A DNA stretch of 64,000 nucleotides from Vibrio sp. BS-M-Sm-2. GTDB lineage: Bacteria; Pseudomonadota; Gammaproteobacteria; Enterobacterales; Vibrionaceae. Below the pieces are notes generated by a model, which saw nothing but the letters and a program-made list of their open reading frames with translations, searched no databases and had not been told where the DNA came from. This document shows, piece after piece, positions 56,854-64,000 of this stretch. The stretch spans positions 2,356,001-2,420,000 of the forward strand of contig NZ_CP167894.1 of the NCBI RefSeq assembly GCF_041504345.1, read 5' to 3'. A program made the position numbers and the translations under genes. The stretch's first letter is position 1, and every line of letters starts with the position of its first letter.

Positions 56854-57817
56854 TAACAACCAAGATTTCGATATCGATGCATTCTTTTCATCTGATAGCA
56901 AAAAAACAGGCCTACCGGAAAACCAACATTGTGGCTTCATCGCTATTGTCGGTCGCCCAAACGTAGGTAAGTCGACGCTTCTGAACCATATTCTGGGGCA
57001 GAAGATTTCAATTACATCGCGTAAGCCACAGACGACACGTCACCGTATTATGGGCGTGGAAACTGAGGGTGATTACCAAGCGATCTTCGTTGATACTCCT
57101 GGACTTCATATTGAAGAAAAGCGTGCAATCAACCGTTTGATGAACCGTGCGGCGAACAGCTCACTGAGTGATGTGAACCTAGTATTCTTCCTTGTCGACG
57201 GTACTCACTGGACTGACGACGATGAAATGGTTCTGAACAAACTGAAGAAGACTGACTTCCCAGTTGTACTTTGCATCAACAAAGTAGATAACGTTCAAGA
57301 CCGTACTAACGTCATGCAACACATGATGGAAGTCTCTAAGAAGATGGACTTCATTGATGTTGTGCCAATCTCAGCGAAGCAAGGTAAAAACATTGATGTA
57401 CTGCGTAAGCACGTACGTGAACATTTACCTAAAGCTACACACCACTTTCCTGAAGAATACGTGACTGATCGCTCGCAACGTTTTATGGCCTCTGAAATTA
57501 TCCGTGAAAAGCTGATGCGCTTTACGGGTGACGAGCTACCATACTCAGTAACGGTTGAAATCGAACGTTTCGATTACAACCCAGATAACGATGGCTTCCA
57601 CATTAATGCTCTGATTCTTGTTGAGCGTACAGGTCAGAAGAAAATGGTGATTGGTAAAGCGGGCGAGAAGATCAAAACGATTGGTCGTGAAGCGCGTATC
57701 GATATGGAAGAGCTATTCGGCCGTAAAGTTTACCTAGAGACTTGGGTCAAGGTTAAATCTGGCTGGGCTGATGATGAGCGTGCACTTCGCTCGTTAGGTT
57801 ACATCGACGATCTATAA
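56846..57817 (+). CDS. era: GTPase Era
   Basis: A 323-residue GTPase that assists 30S assembly and binds 16S rRNA near its 3' end. GRPNVGKST (G1), DTPGLHIEE (G3), NKVD (G4) and a C-terminal KH domain with [23 protein letters not shown]. The start overlaps rnc, so the two are coupled. A terminator follows. Confidence 0.97.
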   Translation: MSDNNQDFDIDAFFSSDSKKTGLPENQHCGFIAIVGRPNVGKSTLLNHILGQKISITSRKPQTTRHRIMGVETEGDYQAIFVDTPGLHIEEKRAINRLMNRAANSSLSDVNLVFFLVDGTHWTDDDEMVLNKLKKTDFPVVLCINKVDNVQDRTNVMQHMMEVSKKMDFIDVVPISAKQGKNIDVLRKHVREHLPKATHHFPEEYVTDRSQRFMASEIIREKLMRFTGDELPYSVTVEIERFDYNPDNDGFHINALILVERTGQKKMVIGKAGEKIKTIGREARIDMEELFGRKVYLETWVKVKSGWADDERALRSLGYIDDL

Positions 57818-57870
57818 TATATTGAACGTCACTTTCTGAGATTAAGAAAGTTGAACTGAAGATAAATCCA

Positions 57871-57896
57871 AGAGAGAGTGCGAACTCTCTCTTTTT
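57871..57896 (+). terminator. Terminator between era and recO
   Basis: AGAGAGAGT, loop GCGA, ACTCTCTCT, TTTTG. It suggests at least partial separation of recO-pdxJ from the lepB-rnc-era unit. Confidence 0.8.
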
Positions 57897-57919
57897 GTAT
57901 CTGTAATAAGGGTAAGTGA

Positions 57920-58648
57920 TTGAGCGAAGGGTTACAGCGATGCTTTGTGTTGCACCGTCGACCATACAGTGAGTCGAGCCTGATCTTGGACGTCTTCAGC
58001 GAAGAGTTCGGTCGGGTGACGTTGATGTCTAAAGGCGCTCGCAGCAAGCGTTCCAATTTGAAAGGTGCATTACAACCTTTTACACCGCTACTGCTTAAGT
58101 GGTCTGGTAATGGTTCGATGAAAACCTTACGCCAAGCTGAGCCGATTAGCTTGGGGCTCCCTCTCGCCGGTATCAATCTGTATTCAGCCCTGTATGTGAA
58201 CGAGCTAATCGGTCGTGTATTGATGGCGGAAGTGGCGATGCCAGCACTTTTTCACGACTATCTTCATGCTTTAACAGAGCTGGCGCATAATGAAAATCCT
58301 GAGCCAGCGCTGCGTCGTTTTGAGTTGGCTCTATTATCCGCTATGGGTTATGGCGTCGACTTTTTACACTGCGCGGGCACTGGTGAAGCGATTGATCCGA
58401 GCATGACTTATCGCTATCGAGAGCAGAAAGGTTTCATCGCTTCGGTGCGTCGAGACAACCTGACTTTTATGGGCGATGAACTAATCGCAATCAGTGAACG
58501 TAGGTTTATCACTAAAGAGCAGTTAAAAGCGGCAAAACGCTTTACACGCATAGCCTTAAAGCCGTATCTTGGCGGCAAACCATTAAAAAGTAGAGAGCTA
58601 TTTATGCCAACAATAGCCCTCTCTAGAGCACGGAGTATTGGAAAATGA
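57920..58648 (+). CDS. recO: DNA repair protein RecO
   Basis: A 242-residue recombination mediator that helps RecA displace SSB, with an N-terminal OB-fold ([25 protein letters not shown]) and a zinc-free C-terminal region. The start is a rare TTG at 57920, AAGGGTAA upstream; no in-frame ATG precedes the conserved part. It overlaps pdxJ by 4 bp. Confidence 0.94.
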   Translation: MSEGLQRCFVLHRRPYSESSLILDVFSEEFGRVTLMSKGARSKRSNLKGALQPFTPLLLKWSGNGSMKTLRQAEPISLGLPLAGINLYSALYVNELIGRVLMAEVAMPALFHDYLHALTELAHNENPEPALRRFELALLSAMGYGVDFLHCAGTGEAIDPSMTYRYREQKGFIASVRRDNLTFMGDELIAISERRFITKEQLKAAKRFTRIALKPYLGGKPLKSRELFMPTIALSRARSIGK

Positions 58649-59382
58649 GCTCAATCCTTTTAGGCGTTAATATCGACCATATTGCAACACTACGTAATGC
58701 ACGTGGTACTAAATACCCAGATCCAGTACACGCAGCTGAAATTGCTGAACGTGCGGGTGCTGACGGTATTACTATTCACCTGCGTGAAGACCGTCGTCAT
58801 ATCGTTGACCGCGATGTACGTATTCTGGCTGAAACTCTTCAAACTCGTATGAACTTGGAGATGGCCGTAACGGATGAGATGGTTCAAATTGCCCTCGATA
58901 CTAATCCTGAGTTTGTTTGTCTGGTTCCAGAGAAGCGTGAAGAACTGACCACTGAAGGTGGCTTGGACGTGGTTGGTCAACTTGAAAAGATCAAAGCGGC
59001 GACGGAAAAACTGTCTGCTGCTGGCATTAAAGTATCTCTGTTTATCGATGCTGACCGTGAGCAAATCGACGCAGCAAAAGCGTGTGGCGCACCGTTCATT
59101 GAACTGCACACTGGCCATTATGCCGATGCTAAAACAGAAGAAGACCAACAAGACGAGCTGAAAAAGATTGCTGCAGGCGCAAGCTACGCGGACGATCTTG
59201 GTATCACAGTCAATGCTGGTCATGGTCTGACTTACCACAACGTAGCACCGATTGCGGCTCTTCCAGAGATCTACGAGTTGAACATCGGTCACTCAATCAT
59301 GGGACGTGCAGTGTTTGATGGTTTGAACAAGGCCGTTGCAGACATGAAAGCCGTGATGGAAACAGCACGCAACAACGCTTAG
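58645..59382 (+). CDS. pdxJ: Pyridoxine 5'-phosphate synthase
   Basis: A 245-residue TIM-barrel enzyme condensing 3-amino-2-oxopropyl phosphate and deoxyxylulose phosphate to pyridoxine phosphate. [33 protein letters not shown] and LHTGHYAD are catalytic segments. It starts within the recO stop (ATGA). Functions in the same pathway as epd in this window. Confidence 0.97.
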   Translation: MSSILLGVNIDHIATLRNARGTKYPDPVHAAEIAERAGADGITIHLREDRRHIVDRDVRILAETLQTRMNLEMAVTDEMVQIALDTNPEFVCLVPEKREELTTEGGLDVVGQLEKIKAATEKLSAAGIKVSLFIDADREQIDAAKACGAPFIELHTGHYADAKTEEDQQDELKKIAAGASYADDLGITVNAGHGLTYHNVAPIAALPEIYELNIGHSIMGRAVFDGLNKAVADMKAVMETARNNA

Positions 59383-59460
59383 TTTTCTAAACAGTAAGCG
59401 TTAAGTCGTAAGCGACTAATTAGTAGAATTAATAGATAGAAGTTTGGTAGTAGGGTAAAC

Positions 59461-59841
59461 ATGGCTGTTGTTGGATTAGGTACAGATATCGCAGAAATTG
59501 AACGTGTTGAAAAGGCATTGTCACGAAGTGGTGACGCTTTTGCTCAACGTATTTTGACCGATTCTGAATTTGAAGTATTCCAGCAACTTAAGCAAAAAGG
59601 GCGTTACCTTGCAAAACGTTTTGCTGCAAAAGAAGCGGCATCTAAGGCGTTAGGCACGGGCATCGCGCTTGGTGTGACCTTCCACGACTTTGAGATTTCA
59701 AACGATGAGCATGGCAAGCCAGTTCTGAGGCTGCATAAAAAAGCACGTGAAATCGCAGAGGCGAATGGTACAACATCGATTCATCTGACTATCTCGGATG
59801 AGCGTCACTACGCTGTGGCAACGGTGTTGCTCGAATCATAA
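59461..59841 (+). CDS. acpS: Holo-[acyl-carrier-protein] synthase
   Basis: A 126-residue transferase that attaches 4'-phosphopantetheine to acyl carrier protein. [16 protein letters not shown] and the metal-binding [14 protein letters not shown] are the AcpS motifs. AGGGTAAAC precedes ATG. Last gene of the recO-pdxJ-acpS series, followed by a terminator. Confidence 0.97.
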   Translation: MAVVGLGTDIAEIERVEKALSRSGDAFAQRILTDSEFEVFQQLKQKGRYLAKRFAAKEAASKALGTGIALGVTFHDFEISNDEHGKPVLRLHKKAREIAEANGTTSIHLTISDERHYAVATVLLES

Positions 59842-59903
59842 TTGATTATCGATAACTACCTATTAAGGTTAATCGAAACCTAGCGTTCGACTCGCTGCTA
59901 AAC

Positions 59904-59936
59904 AAAAAAGCAGAGCTTATATGCTCTGCTTTTTTA
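59904..59936. terminator. Terminator between acpS and barA
   Basis: AAAAAAGCAGAGC, loop TTATAT, GCTCTGCTTTTTT; symmetric flanks serve both convergent genes. Confidence 0.92.
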
Positions 59937-59963
59937 TTGCTTTGAGTTTGAGGCTAAATCAAT

Positions 59964-62777
59964 CTAATCACTGACTGGTTTCAAGTAGTGAATAGCCGTC
60001 GCTTGAACCTTATCCAGCTCATCCTGAAGTTCAAAAAGCTCAGGTTCAATCTCTTCAACAGAAGTACCAGAACGCAGCTCTTTCTCTATCGTCGCACACA
60101 CCGATTTTAGCCTTGGTACGCCGCTGTACGAGCTGCTGCCATGCATTTTGTGAATGATGTGTATCAGTTCTTCAACTGGGTAGTCACTGTCTTCTATCGC
60201 TTTGTCTGCTACTTCATAAACCTCTGGGATAAAGTCGACCAGCATTTGCAACATATCGCGTGCGAGGTCTTCTTTATTGGCGGCCTGTTTCATCGCCGCT
60301 TGCCAATCAATGATGATATTTTTGTGCACGCTGGCTTCAGCTTCTGATACTGAGCCGTTATCGATCTCAGCAGAGACTGCGGGATGGTCTGGATCTATTT
60401 TTTCGATGTGCTCAACCTCAGAGGTTGGGCTCCAATGAATCAGAACCTGTTGTAGCACATGCTCTTCAATAGGCTTGGTTAGATAGTCATCCATACCTGC
60501 GTCAAGTAGTCGGTCACGCTCCCCCATCATGGCGTGAGCGGTAACGGCAATTACAGGCGTGTTTGCATTGTTCGCCAGCTTTTTGATGTTCTGACAAGCG
60601 GTCACACCGTCCATCTGTGGCATTTGAATATCCATGAAGATGATATCAAATTGAGTCTCTGTCGCTTTGTCTATCGCCTGCTGACCACTGGTACAACTGA
60701 TGACGGTTTCTACGCGTTCTTTTAGCAGCGCAGTGATCAGTTTAAGGTTGGCAGGGTTGTCGTCGACCGCCAATACCGTAAGCGGAAGCTTCTCTTCTGA
60801 ATGTGTTTCAATAGCCGGTGCAATCAAGGTTGGTGCTTGATTCGATACCAGAGTTTGCAGCAACTTCTTACGAGAAAGAGGCTTAGTGATGCACTGAACA
60901 TCGACCTCTTTCATTAGCTGCTCACCCAGCGCTAGCTCGGTACTTGGTGTACCAATTATCACGTTTTGAGCAATCTTCTTCGCGCCTATCGCCCAACCAC
61001 TCACAGTATCAAATTGATATTCTTGGTTCGCGGCTAGGTTCAGCAGTACGTAGTCATACGAGGTGCTCTCGTCTGGCATAACCGAACGATACGTGACCAC
61101 TAAGCCCTCTTGGGTTAGGATTTGCTGAGTAATTGAGGCCGCTTGCATATTTGGTTCTATAAGCAGCAGTTGTTTGTCTTGTAGACACTGAGTCTCTATT
61201 AGCTCAGTCATTGGCATATCAGTCGTTGATAGTCTTAAGGTGAACCAGAAGGTTGAACCTTGGTGCAGACGACTGGTTAGGCTGATCTCTCCGCCCATTT
61301 GGCTGACCAGTTTTTGGGTGATAACCAGACCTAAGCCTGTACCACCATAGCGACGAGAGATACTTGCATCGGCTTGGCTAAAGGCTTGGAACAGCTGAGC
61401 TTGTTGACGCTCAGAGATACCAATGCCGGTATCACGAACCATGAATTGCAGCTCGATACTGTCTTCGCTTTGTGAACGAAGCTCAACGCTGATATCAATG
61501 TTGCCGCGTTCGGTAAATTTGATTGAGTTGCCAACTAGGTTGGTCAGGATCTGTTGAATACGCAGTGGATCGCCCACCACGCCCGGTGGTACTTTAGGGT
61601 CGATCTTAAGTGTCAGCTCTAGGCCTTTCTCATGAGCGTTGGTTGCTTGAAGGTTTACTACTTCTTCAAGGCTAGCTTGGAATTCAAATGGGATGTTTTC
61701 TAGAGCCAGTTTGCCGGCTTCAAGTTTCGAGAAGTCTAAGATATCGTTGATGATGCTGAGCAGGTTGTTTGCCGAGCGTTCAATGGTTTGCAGGTAATCG
61801 GTTTGACTGTTCGATAGGTGAGTCTTGAGCATCTGACGAGTAAAGCCAATCACCCCATTCAGCGGCGTTCTCAGTTCGTGAGACATATTAGCCAAGAATT
61901 CAGATTTAACACGAGCTGCTTCTTGAGCACGTTTCTTTGCAATGTCTAACTCAACGTTTTGAATCTCTAGCTGCTCAAGGGTTTCACGTAGATCGGATGT
62001 TGCTTGGTCGATACTGTGCTGCATCTCGACGTGATACTCTGACAGCGATACCGCCATCGCGTTGATACCGTTTTTCAGTGAGTCTAGCTCGCCATGCATT
62101 TTGCCTTCGATACGCACATCTAGGTGACCACGACGAATTCGGTCGACCATGTTTTTCATGTGTGTGATCGGTTGGGTTACGTCGTGCATCAAACGGAAGG
62201 CAAATACCCCAGAAAGTCCAAGACCCAGAATCAACACCAAGAACGCAGAGAACACTTCTTGATATTGCTGCAATCGAAGAGAAGATAAGTCTAATTCAAT
62301 CGCAATATAACCGATCGCTTGGTTGGCTTGAGACTGACCGTTGGCTGAATTGATGTATTGGCCTTCGGCTATGATCGGCGTTCGCAGAATCAGCGTGTTA
62401 TCGAGCAGGTTCGATGAGCTCAAATGCGGGATCGGTTTATCTTTCGGATAAGTCAGGCTTTCAAAGTCAGGATGAAAGTTTGAGGTTACAAACAACTCAT
62501 GACGTTCATCAAACACCGCGATGCTACGCACTAACTTAGAATTCTTCCTATGTGCATAGCTAATAAGCTGACGAACAGACTCTCGACTTTCGAGCTTCAT
62601 GCCTGATTCACTCGCAATCGCAAGTGGTTCAATGATGCTAGTACCAGTGTTAACCACTTGCCCCTCAAGGTCTTGATAGCGGTTAAATGAGAAAAATGCA
62701 CTCAATAGCAACCCAATAATCAGGGTTGGAGCTAGAGTTAAGGTAATTACACGGGCTCTTAAGCCATATCTGGTCAT
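59964..62777 (-). CDS. barA: Hybrid sensor histidine kinase BarA (VarS)
   Basis: A 937-residue tripartite kinase of the BarA-UvrY (VarS-VarA in Vibrio) system that drives the Csr small RNAs and so carbon storage, motility and virulence traits. TM helix at about 13-31, periplasmic sensor to about 172, second TM about 175-195, HAMP about 197-250, phospho-accepting His300 (NMSHELRTPLNG), ATPase motifs around 410-515 (GGTGLGLVIT), a receiver with Asp716 (FMDIQMPQMDG) and a C-terminal HPt domain with His876 (IIHKMHGSS). All phosphorelay residues are intact. It is divergent from rlmD, as in E. coli. Confidence 0.95.
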   Translation of the reverse strand: MTRYGLRARVITLTLAPTLIIGLLLSAFFSFNRYQDLEGQVVNTGTSIIEPLAIASESGMKLESRESVRQLISYAHRKNSKLVRSIAVFDERHELFVTSNFHPDFESLTYPKDKPIPHLSSSNLLDNTLILRTPIIAEGQYINSANGQSQANQAIGYIAIELDLSSLRLQQYQEVFSAFLVLILGLGLSGVFAFRLMHDVTQPITHMKNMVDRIRRGHLDVRIEGKMHGELDSLKNGINAMAVSLSEYHVEMQHSIDQATSDLRETLEQLEIQNVELDIAKKRAQEAARVKSEFLANMSHELRTPLNGVIGFTRQMLKTHLSNSQTDYLQTIERSANNLLSIINDILDFSKLEAGKLALENIPFEFQASLEEVVNLQATNAHEKGLELTLKIDPKVPPGVVGDPLRIQQILTNLVGNSIKFTERGNIDISVELRSQSEDSIELQFMVRDTGIGISERQQAQLFQAFSQADASISRRYGGTGLGLVITQKLVSQMGGEISLTSRLHQGSTFWFTLRLSTTDMPMTELIETQCLQDKQLLLIEPNMQAASITQQILTQEGLVVTYRSVMPDESTSYDYVLLNLAANQEYQFDTVSGWAIGAKKIAQNVIIGTPSTELALGEQLMKEVDVQCITKPLSRKKLLQTLVSNQAPTLIAPAIETHSEEKLPLTVLAVDDNPANLKLITALLKERVETVISCTSGQQAIDKATETQFDIIFMDIQMPQMDGVTACQNIKKLANNANTPVIAVTAHAMMGERDRLLDAGMDDYLTKPIEEHVLQQVLIHWSPTSEVEHIEKIDPDHPAVSAEIDNGSVSEAEASVHKNIIIDWQAAMKQAANKEDLARDMLQMLVDFIPEVYEVADKAIEDSDYPVEELIHIIHKMHGSSSYSGVPRLKSVCATIEKELRSGTSVEEIEPELFELQDELDKVQATAIHYLKPVSD

Positions 62778-62942
62778 GTTCTTTAATTACATCGAGGTCT
62801 GGATATGGGAAAATAACGCACACAATGGCGGTTAAGTGAACGGTAAGCTTAATCAAAGCCGTGACGTTCGACAATGATTCCAAGACATAATAGTGAGTCC
62901 TGGATACCAATTACTTATTAAAAGATACATTAGGCACAAGCA

Positions 62943-64000
62943 ATGGCACGTTTTTTCCAACCAAAAAAGAAAACTCAACTCGAGACCAAGCATCAATCGG
63001 TTTTGGTTGAACGAATGGATCACAATGGCGCTGGTATCGCTTATCAGAAGAATAAACCAGTTTTCATTGATGGCGCATTGCCCGGTGAGCAGGTGGTTAT
63101 TCAACTTACTGAGAGCAAAAGTAAGTTTTCGCGAGCTAAGCTTATCAAGTTATTGAAGCCGAGCGAGCAGCGTTTAAAGCCGTTTTGTAAGCACTTTAAT
63201 CAGTGTGGTGGCTGTCACCTTCAGCACCTCGGTTATTCTTCTCAGGTTGAGCATAAATCGCAATCTCTGACGCACCTGATGAGCCAATACCAAACGGCTA
63301 ATACTGAAGTTGCACAGCCTATTATAGGTGATGAAACCGGTTATCGACGTCGCGCACGTATCAGCCTATTTGTTGATAAGAAGACACAGCAGCTTCAGTT
63401 CGGTTTCCGTAAGAAGCAGAGTAAGCAGATTGAAAACATCACAGATTGTGCCGTGCTTGATCCTCGCCTCAATGTATTGCTGCCAAAACTGAAAAATTTA
63501 CTAAACACTTTCAACAACCTTACGTCTTTAGGACACGTTGAATTGGTGTTGGGCGATACTGGCCCTGTTATGGTGCTACGCCACCTCAAACCTTTGGTTG
63601 AAAAAGATGAACAAGCGCTGATAGCGTTAGCGAAAGAAGAAGGCGCGACGTTGTATTCGATGCCTGAAACCGATAAGTTGGTTCGTTTGGTTGGTGAAGC
63701 GCCAACCTATAGTGAAACGGGTGTTACCTTACCTTTCGAGCCAAACCATTTCATTCAGGTGAACCAGAAGGTCAACCAGCAGATGGTGGCTCAAGCGATT
63801 GAGTGGCTAGAACCTCAAGCGGATGAGCGAGTGCTAGACCTGTTTTGTGGTCTAGGTAACTTCAGTTTGCCTATAGCACAACAATCGGCGTTTGTGGTTG
63901 GTGTGGAAGGCGTTGATGAAATGGTTCAGCAAGCCACATCTAACGCAGCGTTAAACCAGTTAAGCAATACGGAATTTTACCAAACTAACCTTGAAGAAGA
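62943..64000 (+). CDS. rlmD: 23S rRNA (uracil1939-C5)-methyltransferase, N-terminal part
   Basis: About 352 residues are in the window; the gene continues past the right end. The N-terminal TRAM-like region ([18 protein letters not shown]) is followed by the 4Fe-4S cluster cysteines Cys82, Cys88, Cys91 and Cys169 (C-x5-C-x2-C ... C) and the SAM-binding [16 protein letters not shown]. The catalytic Cys and general base lie beyond the window. ATG 62943 has AGG nine bases upstream. Adjacent and divergent to barA, matching E. coli. Confidence 0.93.
   Translation, partial: MARFFQPKKKTQLETKHQSVLVERMDHNGAGIAYQKNKPVFIDGALPGEQVVIQLTESKSKFSRAKLIKLLKPSEQRLKPFCKHFNQCGGCHLQHLGYSSQVEHKSQSLTHLMSQYQTANTEVAQPIIGDETGYRRRARISLFVDKKTQQLQFGFRKKQSKQIENITDCAVLDPRLNVLLPKLKNLLNTFNNLTSLGHVELVLGDTGPVMVLRHLKPLVEKDEQALIALAKEEGATLYSMPETDKLVRLVGEAPTYSETGVTLPFEPNHFIQVNQKVNQQMVAQAIEWLEPQADERVLDLFCGLGNFSLPIAQQSAFVVGVEGVDEMVQQATSNAALNQLSNTEFYQTNLEE

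Noticed and set aside
58690..59292. 200-codon frame antisense to pdxJ
   Set aside because: Long but fully contained in pdxJ on the opposite strand. The translation is cysteine- and phenylalanine-rich without motifs, as expected for an antisense shadow.

Overview
The window is a chromosomal segment of a gammaproteobacterium. It is almost certainly a Vibrio, probably of the Splendidus clade. Genus-level evidence is the rRNA and tRNA sequences, the protein sequences (RpoE, TrmB, PilT/PilU, BarA and others match Vibrio/Enterobacterales orthologues), the moderate GC content, and a gene order that largely parallels the E. coli yggR-to-metK, tkt-to-serA and rpoE-to-acpS regions. The species-level guess is from memory and is not proven.

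Region 1 (1-4386) is the 3' part of an rRNA operon: 16S end, tRNA-Ile(GAT), tRNA-Ala(TGC), 23S, 5S, tRNA-Thr(GGT), a second 5S, tRNA-Asp(GTC), terminator. About 1 kb of apparently decayed non-coding DNA follows, then a lone DUF2391 membrane-protein gene. Region 2 (6053-9702) holds two leftward tRNA operons made of Asn, Thr(TGT) and Phe units (12 tRNAs). Each has its own promoter and terminator, and a chemotaxis receptor gene lies between them. Region 3 (9766-26174) is housekeeping: cell wall (mltC), iron/oxidative stress and DNA repair (yggX, mutY), tRNA and rRNA modification (trmB, rsmE), glutaminase, the rdgB/hemW/yggT/yggU/proC/yggS cluster, twitching motility ATPases pilT/pilU, ruvX, yqgE, gshB, endA and sprT. 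Region 4 (26255-41721) is central metabolism: metK, tkt, epd-pgk-fbaA, mscS, argO/argP, yggE, serA, rpiA, fau with 6S RNA. Region 5 (41732-48462) contains zapA, ygfB, the ubiquinone hydroxylases ubiH/ubiI, ytfK, a YbaK-type deacylase, ygfZ and sdhE-ygfX. Region 6 (48564-64000) has nadB, the rpoE-rseABC envelope-stress operon, lepA-lepB-rnc-era, recO-pdxJ-acpS, the hybrid kinase barA and the start of rlmD, which runs off the window.

No phage, insertion sequence, integrase, CRISPR array, toxin-antitoxin pair or defence locus is visible, and I found no convincing new multi-gene system. The observations most worth a second look are: (a) two tRNA-Phe isodecoders that differ only at three base pairs, all compensated; (b) the tandem tRNA operons flanking a chemoreceptor; (c) two 5S genes differing by a compensated pair in helix I; (d) LacI-family (PurR- or Cra-like) operator candidates shared by tkt, rpiA, serA and fbaA; (e) a long near-perfect RNA hairpin between lepA and lepB, upstream of the RNase III gene; (f) a 52-residue lipoprotein gene behind pilTU; (g) degenerate copies of a tRNA-tail/terminator module downstream of the rRNA operon.
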